Below are positions 33,592 through 44,337 of a DNA stretch of 64,000 nucleotides, piece by piece. Both the position numbers and the translations under genes were made by a program. Source of the DNA: Maribacter litoralis (GTDB lineage Bacteria; Bacteroidota; Bacteroidia; Flavobacteriales; Flavobacteriaceae); the NCBI RefSeq assembly GCF_003075045.1, contig NZ_QCZD01000005.1:62001-126000 (forward strand), in the 5' to 3' direction. The notes below the pieces were generated by a model. The model did no database searches. It was not told the DNA's origin and saw nothing but the letters and a program-made list of their open reading frames with translations. How positions within the stretch are numbered: the first letter of the stretch is position 1; each line of letters begins with the position of its first letter.

Positions 33592-34713
33592 TTAATTTTT
33601 AGGAACTAATTTATAAATTCCCTTGCCTTCAACAGCTACGTATATTAATCCGTCTGGTCCTTCATGTACTGCTCTAACTCTTCCCAGACCGTCCATTAAT
33701 TTTTCACGTGCAGTTACTTTATTTCCGTTCATGACCAATCGCTCTAAGTACTGAAAAGCCAAGGAGCCTACCAAAAGGCTACCTTCCCAATTTTTATATT
33801 TATCTGTAGATACGTATGCCATACCGCTAGGAGCAATAGAGGGTACCCAATAATGAATTGGCTGCTCCATGCCTGCCATTTCTGTTTTGTCGGTAATTGG
33901 TGTTCCGCCATAATTTATTCCGTATGTTACCAACGGCCATCCATAATTAGCACCTTTTTTAATGATATTGATTTCATCCCCTCCTCTTGGACCATGTTCA
34001 TTGTCCCAAATCTCTCCAGTTACGGGGTGCATGATTAAACCTTGCGGATTTCTGTGTCCGTAACTGTAAATGGCAGTCTTTGCACCTTTTTGGTCAACAA
34101 ACGGATTGTCTGAAGGTATGCGACCGTCATCGTGTAATCTATATATTTTGCCTCCATCCCTTTTAATGTCTTGCGGGTTTGTTTCCCTATCACCGCGTTC
34201 ACCTATGGAAAAGTAGAGATAACCATTTTTGTCAAAGGCAATTCTTGATCCAAAATGCTGTCCCTTAGTAGTATTGGGCGAGGCTTTGTACAAAACCTGA
34301 TTTTCGGTCAATGCGTTGTTCTTTAATTTTGCTCTCATAATTGCAGTGTGCCCTCCCTTTTCTTTTCCTTCTGTAGAAGCGTAGGTAAGGTATATCCACC
34401 CGTTTTCTTGATACTTTGGGTGTAAGGCAATATCTAGCAGACCGCCTTGGCCTCTATTATAAACTTCAGGGACATTACCGATTATCGATTTTTTACCATT
34501 TGCAAAATGTATCAATTTTCCCTCTTTTTCGGTGATTAATAAACTTTTGTCGGGAAGGAATGTAAAGCCCCATGGTATCTGTAGCTCATCGACGAACAGC
34601 TCAGTGGTGAAAAAGACTTCTTTTGGGGTAGTTACTTTGTTTTCAGGGTTTTGTGCGCAAGAAAAATTAAGCGTTACAACGAATAAAAGTGGGATAATAA
34701 TACTATTTTTCAT
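33592..34713 (-). CDS. PQQ-dependent sugar dehydrogenase (glucose/sorbosone type), lipoprotein
   Basis: 373 residues. A lipoprotein signal ends VTLNFSCAQ (Cys near residue 19). The six-bladed propeller of soluble aldose sugar dehydrogenases follows: LQIPWGFTFLPD near 45, GQGGLLDIALHPKY near 90, HFGSRIAFDKNGYLYFSIGERGD near 155-177 with the active-site His, YSYGHRNPQGL near 215 and WDNEHGPRGGDEIN near 232. Such enzymes oxidise aldoses with PQQ; no PQQ synthesis genes are in the window, so cofactor supply is unknown. It stands alone. Confidence 0.87.
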   Translation of the reverse strand: MKNSIIIPLLFVVTLNFSCAQNPENKVTTPKEVFFTTELFVDELQIPWGFTFLPDKSLLITEKEGKLIHFANGKKSIIGNVPEVYNRGQGGLLDIALHPKYQENGWIYLTYASTEGKEKGGHTAIMRAKLKNNALTENQVLYKASPNTTKGQHFGSRIAFDKNGYLYFSIGERGDRETNPQDIKRDGGKIYRLHDDGRIPSDNPFVDQKGAKTAIYSYGHRNPQGLIMHPVTGEIWDNEHGPRGGDEINIIKKGANYGWPLVTYGINYGGTPITDKTEMAGMEQPIHYWVPSIAPSGMAYVSTDKYKNWEGSLLVGSLAFQYLERLVMNGNKVTAREKLMDGLGRVRAVHEGPDGLIYVAVEGKGIYKLVPKN

Positions 34714-34839
34714 ATTAAGGCGTTAGAAATATATTAATGAACACGTGAATAAACTAAAGATAAAATATAAGTAAAAAATTACACCAAAGAACTATAAAGA
34801 TCCCAAATCGAAATTGTTCTTAAAAAAGATACTTAACCT

Positions 34840-37800
34840 ATGCTCCCAAAACAACAGCGGTATACGCTGTATGTACTATTTCTGATTGTTATTTCAGTAA
34901 TTGGTACTACGGCTCTGGCCAACTCCAAAGTAAGTACTTTGTACGCAGAGGTGGCTCATGTAATCGAAAAAGCCGTTTCGGTTTCTACCAAAATTCAACC
35001 CACTTTAGAAAAGAAGGAAAAAGTTATACGTAAGTCTAGCTTAGCAGCTCCTGCAATGTTTTCTACACCAATAGTAGGTGCGGACAATACGGTAACTTGT
35101 AATGATAACGGATTTACAATTGCTCGGTATAATTTATGTGGTGATTTTGACGATCGTATTATAAGTCTAACCGGTGGTCCTTATAGCTCAGTTTCATGGC
35201 AGGTATTAGATGGTTCTTGTTCTGCAGATGTAAATGTTGAATGTCCTAATACTACAGATACTTGTTATACGGAAATTGGAACCGGACAAACTTTTAATCT
35301 TGATGCCAGTTCTGTATCGGCTACTTCAGGCGCTGAATATAGAGTTGAAATAGACGGACAACCTTATTACTTTAAGGTAAAGAAAAGTACCATTACCCAA
35401 ACGTATGTAAAACAAGATTATATATGTGGTGTAGATGGTAGAATACAAATAACAAATCTTTCAAGTGCATATGAGTTTGCTATTGATAGCGGTAGCGGAT
35501 TTGGGGCTTGGCAAGGTGCAATTTTTTCTAATTTGGCACCTGGTACATATAATGTAAAGGCTAGATTAAGAAATACAGCCAATACGTGTGAATATCCGTA
35601 CGAGCCAATTGTTATTGAAGAAAAGGAAATTGAAATCTCGGCAACTTTTACAGATGCGCTCTGTAGTGGAGATACCGGTACTATTACCGTTACCGCTTCC
35701 AATGTTCCCGGTCCGTATAAATATACATTATTGAATTCTAGTGGCGTTGCCCAAGAGTTTACGGCATTTGTTTCTACCAATCCCTACACTTTTTCTGCTG
35801 TAGGTTTTGGAACATATACCGTACAGGTAGAAACACAGCAATGTACGGGTGACCCGTTAAACGGAATTGACCCGCCTAGACAAAATGTAGATGTCAATGG
35901 AGACCCTTTAACCATTGGTGCGGGTGCTTCTGCTTTAGATGCTTCAACCGAGGTGAATAGTAGTTTTGGGTGTTCAGATATTTCTAGTGTAGATATTACC
36001 TTAAATACGTCAGGTGGTTCTGCGCCTTACACATTTACTGTTAATGGTGGTCCGGTACAGCCTTCTTTTGGAGATGCTTCTACTGATTCTGGTACTACTA
36101 CCTTTACCGTAACGTCAGCTGGAACTTATGATTTTGTTATAACAGATAGTAATGGCTGTATCATAAATGCATCTTCAGATGTTGAAGATTTATTGCCTCC
36201 AGATGTAACAGTTGCCGGTATAGATGGTACATGTAGCAATGGTGGGGCAAAACTAGAATTTACCATTAATAACGGTAGAGGTTATAATATATCATATAGG
36301 GAAAGTGCTTCCGATTCTTGGGTAAGTACTCCACAGATTTCAGTAGCAGCAGGAACGTATAATGATATAGAGGTAAGATACCAACAAGGAGCGTTTGAAT
36401 GTACTTTAGATCTTCCGTCGGTAACTGTAGATACTGTAGGATCGTTGACGGGGTCGGCTACTAAGGTTGCCGATGTAACTTGTACAAGTTCTGGCAATGA
36501 TGGCGGACAAATTGATTTTGTTGGTCCATTTTCAGGAGGCTCGGGTAGTGGTTATGAATTTAGTATCGATGGGGTAAACTTTTCTACTGTATCATCGTAC
36601 TCAGATTTGGCTGCGGGAACATACACACCAATTATTCGTGATGCCGGCGGATGTCGTTTAGAATTGACAGCTATTGATATTTTGGATGTTGATCCACCTA
36701 CAGATTTAGATTTTGCACAAAGTAATACAAGTTGTGCCGCAGGTACTACAGATGTTCAGTTAACACCTACTAGTAATGCTGCAATAAATAGATATGAAAT
36801 AATTAGTCCGGCGTATGTTGACAATGGTACTAATGATACGTTTACGGGTTTAATGACCTCACAAGCGTATATCTTTCAAATAACCGATGTTAACGGATGT
36901 TCGTATACCGAAGGTTTTAGACCGGTTGAAATAAGTTCTATTCGAGTACGAGTAAAATCTGGTGGTGACCTAAGAGTTTGTAACGGTGCTACCGACGGTA
37001 CGGGATCTTTTATCGTAGATGGTTTTGCAAATAATTATACCTATGATATTAATGGCGGATTATTCTCTGGAGGACCACAAAGTAATAACGAAGTAGCACT
37101 TCCATTATCGGGTGCTGGAACATATACAATTACAGTTACCGATGCTGATACCGGTTGTACAGATGTTACATCCTTTGAAATTGAAGAAGCTCCAGTATTA
37201 GATCTTTCTACAAGTATGGTTACGGCTATGAGCTGTGCCAATGGTAATTTAGGAAGTGTAAGAGCAAATGCAACCGGTGGTTGGGGAACATATAGATACA
37301 CCCTAACTCCACCTGTAGGGCCACAAATAGGTCCCAAATCTGGAAGAACCTTTAGTAATCTTTCTGCAGCGGGAACATACACATTATCTGTAGAAGATGC
37401 TGAAGGTTGTACAGATACGTTCACCTTTGACTTAAACCCAATTGATGCGCCAACTATTGCATTAGATGGTCCGTCTTCAGATTTTTGTTTTGTAGCCGGA
37501 GTAGGAGCTACGGTTGCCGTAACCTCCACTGCAGGTACTGCAGCAGTCGGTACACATCAATATAGAATTAATGGTGGTACTTTACAGGCGAGCGCTTCTT
37601 TCTCTGGCCTATCTCCTGGTAACTATACCATAGAGGTGGTAGATGGTAATGATTGCTCAGATAGCTTACCTATAACCATTGAGCCCCAATTAAGGGTAAA
37701 TACCAGCATTACGGCCGAAATACCATGTGGTGGAGCAGACGGTACTATTAGAGTAAGTGTCAATGGCGGTTATACTGCTGGTGTAGGTGCTAAACAGTAT

Positions 37801-40800
37801 GAGGTTAGTTCTGATGGTGGTGCTACTTTTGGTACTGCAATTCCACTAACTTCTGATACTTTTGATTATAACACAAATGTACCTGGAGATTATGTTTTTA
37901 GAATTACCGATAATAATACAACAAGCAGTGGCTGTGTAGCAGAGTCAGTTTCTATTACATTGAATCCACCTCAAAATATAGCCGCAGCATACGTAACAAC
38001 TAGACCAGTGAGCTGTAGCTCTACCAATAACGGGGCGGTAACCATAACACCCGATGCAACAAGTGGGGTGCCACCATATGAAGTTAATTTTAACGGAAAT
38101 GGTTGGGGGTCGGAAACCGTATTTTCAAATTTGACCGTTGGAACGTATTCTTATTTGGTAAGAGATGCTAGAGGTTGTGAAACCGTTGCCGATACTTTTG
38201 ATATTATTTTAGATAACACGGCGCCACCAGCAACTACGGTTTCAGAAGTTCAGGCAGTATGTTCTGGTAGTGGTCCAGTTAGTGGAGGTATAAGTATTGA
38301 TGCAGTTGCCGATGGTACGCCTAATTTTGATTTTATAGTAGAAGATAATACAGGTGTAGAAGTTACTCGTGTTGAAAATCAAAGTACTTTTCCGATTCAA
38401 ATTTTAGATCCTTCATTGGTAACTGGAGATTATACTATCATCACGATTGATGCCAATGGTTGTACAGATATAGATACGGTTACGATTACATCAAATGAAG
38501 TGGTAATTACACCAATTCCGCCACCGGCACCTGTTGATTGTGATGATACTGCTTTCACCTATGCTGTTAATGTTAGTGGAGGTTCAGGGCCTTATCAAAT
38601 TAGATTGTTGGATCAACCATCATTTTATAATCTTAATAATACACCAGGGGTCAATGACCATACTTTTAGCAATGCAACGGACGGTATTCAATATGGTGTA
38701 GCATATACTGTTGTAGTATTGGATGTGGGTACTGGTTGTACCTATGAGCAAGAAATTCCACCAGTTGAGGGTCCGTCTTCTTTAGATGTTACGGCCTCCT
38801 CCACACCTGGTGCCTGTGATATCAACAGAAATGGTGAAATAGCCTATGAAATTACTGGTTATACTATTGGTGATCAGTTAAGAATAGTATTGATCAATAA
38901 CGAAGATGGATCGGAAACAGAGTTAGAAGCTGCTTTGACAACTACAGGTTTACCTTATAACGGTACCTACGCGGAATTGCCTGGGGATTATCAAATTTTG
39001 GTTGAAAATTTAACTGATACTTGTACAGATGCTGCATCCGTGACTATTGATCAGAATTTACCGGATATTGATATTTTACAGGAAGTTCCTGCAAATTGTA
39101 ATGCCTTTGGTCAAGTTACCGTTCAAGGAAGAGGTGGTTCTGGCGGACCATATGAATTCGCGTTTATGAACAATGGTGATGTGCCTACTGGTACTGATTG
39201 GACAACAGATACCACGTTTACAGCTCCTGATGGTGATTATGACGTATATGTTAGAGATGCTAGCGGATGTACATCTTTTGATATTGCTACCATTATTTCT
39301 TTAGATCCAGATTTACCGGCTCCTACTTTTACCGTTGTTAATCAATGTGATCCTACCTCAACGGCATTTGATATTACCGTTACCGTACCAAATTCTTTGA
39401 ATACACCGAGATTTACTCTGGGTGGTGATGAACAATTACCTACGGATGATGGTACAAATTGGACTTACACTTACACGGTAAGCAGTCCAGGTGATTATGT
39501 AGTAGATGTAGTTGATGCCAATGGATGTACAAGTCAAGGTACTGCCACGGTATATGATTTCTTGTCTGCAACAGGTGACTTTACTACCGATAGTACTTGT
39601 AATGATGCTGATGGTGAAATTACAATAACTACCAATGGAGGAAGTGGAGATTTCGATTATGAACTAACAGGTGTAGATTATAATTCATCTGCCGTTGGTC
39701 CGGTATTACAGACAAACGATCCGGTGTTTACAGGTTTAGAACCTGGTAATTATCAAGTTGTTATAACTGATCGAGTTGTTAATGATGGAACTGGTTTCTG
39801 TGAAACTACAGTGTCTAACATTATTCTCAATCAAGCGGCTCAACCTGTTATCATTTCAGAAGAGGCTATAGATATTAGTTGTAGAGATGAGAACGATGGG
39901 TTTATAGAAGTAATAGTTGGTCCTGCAAATGCAATGGTTCCTTTTACTTCGCAAGATACCCCATTAACCTATATCCTAAATGATGTTACATCTGGTACAA
40001 CGGAGATTACAAGAAATAATACGGGAGCCTTTTCAGGATTGCCTGCTGGAGATTACCAAGTACAAGTGGTAACTGCACGTGGTTGCGAAGTGTTGTCTAC
40101 AGTTCAAACTATTGATAACCCCGATGATTTTAGCATAACGGCAAGTGCAGCCGATTTTTCTTGTGAGCCAGGTGCTAATAGATATAGTTCTACTATTATT
40201 ACGGTGAATGTAGTTGATGCAGGTACCATAGGTTCAGGTTATCAATATAGTATTACAGGGTTCGAGAACTATCAAACTGGTAATACGTTTGAAATTATAG
40301 ATAATGGTTCTGCTCAGAATATTACGGTTTATGCAATAGATGGTAATGGTTGCCAAGCTACCTTTGATGTGCCAACTATCAATCCGCCTACAGATGTTAT
40401 ACCCACAATCATTGATATTGATATTTTAAATTGTAGAGATGATGAACGTGTACGTATAGAAGTTACGGGTACAACAGACTTTACTGTAAATACAGTTTCG
40501 GTAACAGCGGTTCCTGCAGTAACAAATTCAGCTGGTAATAATTATGTTGATGTTTACTTACCAGATGTTGGTGATTATTTATTCGAAATTGTGGACAATA
40601 CAGTAGGTTGTACTTACCCAATGCCAGTTCATACCGTAAATACACCTATTGCGCCAACGGTTTTAATTAGCGAAGCTAAACCCGTTAGTTGTGCGGTACC
40701 CGGCAATGATGGAGCATTGTTCATTATGGTTGGTGATTATAGCGGTGTTTATGATTACATTGTTTATGAGGCTACCGATGATGCGAGAACAACGCCACTG

Positions 40801-43422
40801 GCTTCTGGTACTTTTGATACCAATAATTTCCCTGATGTTAATGGGGATGAAGCCCGTATTGATAATTTACCTGGTGGTAATTTAATAGTTGATGTAGTTT
40901 CTGTGGGTAATCCGTATTGTGCAGGTATCAGTAATGTTGCCAATATTAGAACACCTAACGGTCCGCTACAAGTAACGGCAGAATCTATAGGAAACGTTAG
41001 TTGTACCAATGATACTGGAGAAATTGTTGCTACCGGAACCGGTGGTTGGGATACCACACCTTATGAGTATAGATTGTTGATGAGTACGGATAATGGTGCT
41101 ACTTATACCACTGAAATTGCCGCTTTCTCAAACAATAATGAATTTACCGGCTTATCATTCGGTTTCTATGAGATAGAAATTAGGGATGTAGAAGGATGTA
41201 CAGATACAGTTGAGATAGAATTGGAAGAAGTACCGCAAATTATTGCCGGTATTAGAGAGCCACAAAGTTTAGATTGTCCTAATGGTAATAATGCTGTTCT
41301 TGAGGCTTATGATGTTACATCTGGCGATGCGCTTACCGCAACCGCTGGGGCAAGTGGAGGCTTCCCCGGTGCTGGTTATAACTATACATTATTGTATTTA
41401 AGTGGTGATGATAATACGGCTGTCGTTTCTGAAAGTGGATTACAGAATACTCCAACCTTTATTGGAGATAGTGGAGGATATATTAGTGCTGGTTGGTATG
41501 CCATAGAAGTTTCATCTAGTTTTGGGTGTTCTTTTGTTACCGAAGCTTACTACGTAGATCCGCCACCACCTATACAACCGGTTTTGGTACAGACTAGAGT
41601 ACCTGGCTGTGGAGGGGGTGGTGAAATGAGAATGACCGTTGAGAATCCTGATCCGTTGTTTACATATGAATATTTAAGGGTTGAAAATGGCGTAACTATT
41701 GGTACGTATCAACCTATGACCGGCAATTCTGTAACCATTACGGGTGTTCAAGGAATTACCTATCAATTTGATGTAAGAAAGGTGAACGCTGCAGGTGCTT
41801 GCCCGGCAATTAGATCAAACGGTATAACAATGACCGATGCTACTGGGATAACATTATTACCGAACTTGCCAGATGACATTTCATGTGCTTCTGAATTGGA
41901 TGGTAGAATAGAATCATTTGTGAATGGTGGTGTAGGTGAAGATTTGTTCTATTTATATGAAGGTGATCCGGTTGATGCTTTTAACCCGGCCGTTACTGCG
42001 ACCATGGTTAGAGGTCCTCAAGATAACGGAACATTTGAAGGACTTGCTGAAGGATCCGAATATTATATTGCCGTAACAAGTGGAGCTACTTGTATGGATA
42101 TTGCCGGTCCGTTCGAAATTATTAGACCTGATCCGATTATATTCGATGCCGTGCCTACCAATGTTACTTGTAATGGTGAAGAAGATGGTACAATAACCGT
42201 ATCTGTTAGCGCTGGTGGAGAAGGATTGATCCAGTTTGCAATTGCGCCAAACTTTAATGAATTCTTTAGCGATTTCGAGAACCCAGGTACCTATACTTTT
42301 GATGAATTGGCGGCAGGTACCTATGAAATTTTGATCAAAGATGATAATGGATGTTTTGAGAAAGATTTTATAACGGTTGAAGAGCCTGATCAAATAGAGG
42401 TCATAAATATTGAAACCACTCCCGAACTTTGTATTGGAGCCAATAATGGTACAGTGGTATTCGATATAATCGGCGGTACTCCTTTTGATGATGTTCTGGT
42501 AAATCCTACTCCTTATTTTGAGTATAAGATAGAAATGGTCGATCCTGTCGATGAGAGTGGTACTGGAACATTTGCTCTTTACAATGGTGAAATTATAGAA
42601 GACCTACAAGGTGGTGCATCTTATGTAATCTATATACAAGATGTAAACTTATGTACGGCTTCAGAATTGTTTACCATTGATATTGGGGTAGATTTAACGG
42701 CAGAACCTCAGGTTCAATATGGTTGTGATGGTATATTCCCAACAAGTACAGCTACAGTTCAGTTGGCTAATGATAATTTATTGCCACAATTAATGTTTGC
42801 ATTGGATCCTATAGATCCTACAGATGCTATTACGGCCAATGCTACCGATCAGTATGTTTGGGGAGATTTACCTGCTGGAGATCACATCGTATATATTTAT
42901 CATGAAAATGGCTGTACCAATAGTGTGGAGTTCAGTATTGATGGTTATGAGCCTTTAAGTTTGGTGGTAGATAAAACCGGACCTAATGAAGTGCAAGCTG
43001 CGGCTGCTGGTGGCTATGGTGAATATGAGTTTTTCTTCAATGGGCAGTCTTTTGGAGAAGAGACCGTATTTACCACCAATGAAAGCGGAATAGTTAATGT
43101 GCGTGTAAGAGATGCCAGAGGTTGTGAGTTAGAACTTAATGTGCCTTTTGAATTCACCGGAATGCTTGAATTTCCAAACTTCTTTACACCCGATGGTGAT
43201 AACCTTAACGACATTTGGTCTCCGAACAACAGAGAGCTTTTTGATGGTGTAGTGGTTAAAATTTATGATCGCTATGGTAGAGTAGTAGCAGAGCTAGATG
43301 AGGTAAGTGGTTGGGACGGAACCTATGAAGGCAAAGAAGTACCTACCGGTGATTACTGGTATGTTGTTAACGCCAATAGTGATGATATTAAATATGTTGG
43401 TCATTTCACCTTGTATAGATAA
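34840..43422 (+). CDS. Giant SprB-like surface protein with T9SS type B sorting domain
   Basis: 2860 residues. A membrane signal (LYVLFLIVISVIGTTALA) opens it. From about residue 190 to 2760 it is a string of some 25-30 immunoglobulin-like units of 80-100 residues, each with a Cys near the start (VxCxGxxDGxI), a GGxxPYxYxxxG middle and a YxVxVxDxxGC end, matching SprB-type repeats. Residues 2775-2860 (FPNFFTPDGDNLNDIW to HFTLYR) are the gliding-motility C-terminal domain recognised by type IX secretion. SprB in Flavobacterium is the mobile gliding adhesin. No PorP/SprF partner gene is adjacent. Monocistronic, with a terminator after it. Confidence 0.88.
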   Translation: MLPKQQRYTLYVLFLIVISVIGTTALANSKVSTLYAEVAHVIEKAVSVSTKIQPTLEKKEKVIRKSSLAAPAMFSTPIVGADNTVTCNDNGFTIARYNLCGDFDDRIISLTGGPYSSVSWQVLDGSCSADVNVECPNTTDTCYTEIGTGQTFNLDASSVSATSGAEYRVEIDGQPYYFKVKKSTITQTYVKQDYICGVDGRIQITNLSSAYEFAIDSGSGFGAWQGAIFSNLAPGTYNVKARLRNTANTCEYPYEPIVIEEKEIEISATFTDALCSGDTGTITVTASNVPGPYKYTLLNSSGVAQEFTAFVSTNPYTFSAVGFGTYTVQVETQQCTGDPLNGIDPPRQNVDVNGDPLTIGAGASALDASTEVNSSFGCSDISSVDITLNTSGGSAPYTFTVNGGPVQPSFGDASTDSGTTTFTVTSAGTYDFVITDSNGCIINASSDVEDLLPPDVTVAGIDGTCSNGGAKLEFTINNGRGYNISYRESASDSWVSTPQISVAAGTYNDIEVRYQQGAFECTLDLPSVTVDTVGSLTGSATKVADVTCTSSGNDGGQIDFVGPFSGGSGSGYEFSIDGVNFSTVSSYSDLAAGTYTPIIRDAGGCRLELTAIDILDVDPPTDLDFAQSNTSCAAGTTDVQLTPTSNAAINRYEIISPAYVDNGTNDTFTGLMTSQAYIFQITDVNGCSYTEGFRPVEISSIRVRVKSGGDLRVCNGATDGTGSFIVDGFANNYTYDINGGLFSGGPQSNNEVALPLSGAGTYTITVTDADTGCTDVTSFEIEEAPVLDLSTSMVTAMSCANGNLGSVRANATGGWGTYRYTLTPPVGPQIGPKSGRTFSNLSAAGTYTLSVEDAEGCTDTFTFDLNPIDAPTIALDGPSSDFCFVAGVGATVAVTSTAGTAAVGTHQYRINGGTLQASASFSGLSPGNYTIEVVDGNDCSDSLPITIEPQLRVNTSITAEIPCGGADGTIRVSVNGGYTAGVGAKQYEVSSDGGATFGTAIPLTSDTFDYNTNVPGDYVFRITDNNTTSSGCVAESVSITLNPPQNIAAAYVTTRPVSCSSTNNGAVTITPDATSGVPPYEVNFNGNGWGSETVFSNLTVGTYSYLVRDARGCETVADTFDIILDNTAPPATTVSEVQAVCSGSGPVSGGISIDAVADGTPNFDFIVEDNTGVEVTRVENQSTFPIQILDPSLVTGDYTIITIDANGCTDIDTVTITSNEVVITPIPPPAPVDCDDTAFTYAVNVSGGSGPYQIRLLDQPSFYNLNNTPGVNDHTFSNATDGIQYGVAYTVVVLDVGTGCTYEQEIPPVEGPSSLDVTASSTPGACDINRNGEIAYEITGYTIGDQLRIVLINNEDGSETELEAALTTTGLPYNGTYAELPGDYQILVENLTDTCTDAASVTIDQNLPDIDILQEVPANCNAFGQVTVQGRGGSGGPYEFAFMNNGDVPTGTDWTTDTTFTAPDGDYDVYVRDASGCTSFDIATIISLDPDLPAPTFTVVNQCDPTSTAFDITVTVPNSLNTPRFTLGGDEQLPTDDGTNWTYTYTVSSPGDYVVDVVDANGCTSQGTATVYDFLSATGDFTTDSTCNDADGEITITTNGGSGDFDYELTGVDYNSSAVGPVLQTNDPVFTGLEPGNYQVVITDRVVNDGTGFCETTVSNIILNQAAQPVIISEEAIDISCRDENDGFIEVIVGPANAMVPFTSQDTPLTYILNDVTSGTTEITRNNTGAFSGLPAGDYQVQVVTARGCEVLSTVQTIDNPDDFSITASAADFSCEPGANRYSSTIITVNVVDAGTIGSGYQYSITGFENYQTGNTFEIIDNGSAQNITVYAIDGNGCQATFDVPTINPPTDVIPTIIDIDILNCRDDERVRIEVTGTTDFTVNTVSVTAVPAVTNSAGNNYVDVYLPDVGDYLFEIVDNTVGCTYPMPVHTVNTPIAPTVLISEAKPVSCAVPGNDGALFIMVGDYSGVYDYIVYEATDDARTTPLASGTFDTNNFPDVNGDEARIDNLPGGNLIVDVVSVGNPYCAGISNVANIRTPNGPLQVTAESIGNVSCTNDTGEIVATGTGGWDTTPYEYRLLMSTDNGATYTTEIAAFSNNNEFTGLSFGFYEIEIRDVEGCTDTVEIELEEVPQIIAGIREPQSLDCPNGNNAVLEAYDVTSGDALTATAGASGGFPGAGYNYTLLYLSGDDNTAVVSESGLQNTPTFIGDSGGYISAGWYAIEVSSSFGCSFVTEAYYVDPPPPIQPVLVQTRVPGCGGGGEMRMTVENPDPLFTYEYLRVENGVTIGTYQPMTGNSVTITGVQGITYQFDVRKVNAAGACPAIRSNGITMTDATGITLLPNLPDDISCASELDGRIESFVNGGVGEDLFYLYEGDPVDAFNPAVTATMVRGPQDNGTFEGLAEGSEYYIAVTSGATCMDIAGPFEIIRPDPIIFDAVPTNVTCNGEEDGTITVSVSAGGEGLIQFAIAPNFNEFFSDFENPGTYTFDELAAGTYEILIKDDNGCFEKDFITVEEPDQIEVINIETTPELCIGANNGTVVFDIIGGTPFDDVLVNPTPYFEYKIEMVDPVDESGTGTFALYNGEIIEDLQGGASYVIYIQDVNLCTASELFTIDIGVDLTAEPQVQYGCDGIFPTSTATVQLANDNLLPQLMFALDPIDPTDAITANATDQYVWGDLPAGDHIVYIYHENGCTNSVEFSIDGYEPLSLVVDKTGPNEVQAAAAGGYGEYEFFFNGQSFGEETVFTTNESGIVNVRVRDARGCELELNVPFEFTGMLEFPNFFTPDGDNLNDIWSPNNRELFDGVVVKIYDRYGRVVAELDEVSGWDGTYEGKEVPTGDYWYVVNANSDDIKYVGHFTLYR

Positions 43423-43448
43423 GTAGTATTTGAAAATATACATTTGCC

Positions 43449-43483
43449 GAAAAGGAGATACAATTTTGTGTCTCCTTTTTTTT
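43449..43483 (+). terminator. Intrinsic terminator of the giant surface protein gene
   Basis: GGAGATAC pairs with GTGTCTCC (one G-U pair) around a five- to six-base loop and is followed by eight T. A-residues before the stem pair with the T-run. It lies about 30 bases after the stop codon. Confidence 0.85.
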
Positions 43484-43579
43484 ATTAAATCCAATAATCT
43501 TCGGCTGTATTCTCGTCTAATATTTTAAATCTAAAATGACCTATTGAGATTTTAACTTTAAAGCAACTTGTTTTTAGGG

Positions 43580-43587
43580 TACATTTG
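43580..43587 (+). promoter_or_regulatory. -7 box before the esterase gene
   Basis: TACATTTG fits TAnnTTTG, and an ATG lies 19 bases after it (43607). A TTG at 43568-43570 is too close to be the -33 element, so the promoter is only half convincing. Confidence 0.4.
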
Positions 43588-43606
43588 ATAGAAAATATTG
43601 ATTTTG

Positions 43607-44323
43607 ATGATGAGGTCTGTTATATATATTATTTTACTGGTTATTTTTCAAAGTTGTGCTTCTCAATCTAAACCTATTTTGATTGATTCAGAAATGGAAA
43701 CGAATGTAAAAGAGAACCTCTCTTACTATTTATATTATCCTGAAGATTACCAAGACGAGCCGGAAAAGGATTTTCCAATTTTACTGTTCTTACATGGCGG
43801 AGGCGAATCTGGCGATAGTTTGGTGACAGTGAAAAGAAATGGACCTCCAAAATTAATTGTTCAGGGTAAGAAGTTTCCTTTTTTAATATTGGCGCCTCAA
43901 AACCCAAACGCTAAAAAATGGTGGAACACAAGGGCTGTTAAGCAGTTGTTAGATTCTATTGTGGATACTAATAGAATAGATAAAAAAAGAATCTATATAA
44001 CAGGATTGAGCAGGGGAGGAGGAGCTGCATGGGAAATGGCCGTTCAATATCCAAATACCTTTGCCGCAATGGCAGTAGTTTGTGGTATGGCACCCTTGCC
44101 CTACGCATCTTGGATCAATAGAAAAATGCCCATATGGGTCTTTCATGGAGAAAAAGATAAATCTGTTCCATTCTCAGAATCTGAAAATATGGTGGCAAAA
44201 TTAAAGGAAATGGGATATGAGGTTATATTTACCAGATACCCCAACGTAGGTCATAGCGCGTGGATAAAAGCCTATGAAACCGAAGCCCTTTATGATTGGT
44301 TTATGAATCAAGAATTAAAATAG
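43607..44323 (+). CDS. Alpha/beta-hydrolase lipoprotein (esterase/peptidase-like)
   Basis: About 238 residues from ATG 43607; the frame opens slightly earlier at a TTG. A lipoprotein signal ends LLVIFQSCASQ. The fold markers are PILLFLHGGGESGDS (oxyanion loop), the nucleophile elbow GLSRGGGAAWEMA, the Asp in FHGEKDKSVPFSES, and the His in YPNVGHSAW, so the Ser-Asp-His triad is complete. Relatives are carboxylesterases, acetyl xylan or feruloyl esterases and peptidases; the substrate is not clear. It is 14 bases ahead of the cytochrome gene, likely one transcript. Confidence 0.85.
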   Translation: MMRSVIYIILLVIFQSCASQSKPILIDSEMETNVKENLSYYLYYPEDYQDEPEKDFPILLFLHGGGESGDSLVTVKRNGPPKLIVQGKKFPFLILAPQNPNAKKWWNTRAVKQLLDSIVDTNRIDKKRIYITGLSRGGGAAWEMAVQYPNTFAAMAVVCGMAPLPYASWINRKMPIWVFHGEKDKSVPFSESENMVAKLKEMGYEVIFTRYPNVGHSAWIKAYETEALYDWFMNQELK

Positions 44324-44337
44324 ATATATTCACTGCG

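Noticed and set aside
37041-37529. A 162-residue antisense open frame within the giant surface protein gene (and others such as 41953-42393)
   Set aside because: It is Val/Pro/Ser-rich with no family likeness, no promoter or ribosome site, and is the expected by-product of biased codons in the repeated sense gene.
34840-43422. Repeated pattern that might look like a CRISPR or tandem DNA repeat
   Set aside because: Periodicity is at protein level (80-100 residue units); the DNA copies have diverged and no constant short repeat with spacers is present.
44296-44337. Earlier start for the cytochrome gene at 44296
   Set aside because: It overlaps the esterase C-terminus out of frame; the ATG at 44338 is followed directly by a normal membrane anchor.
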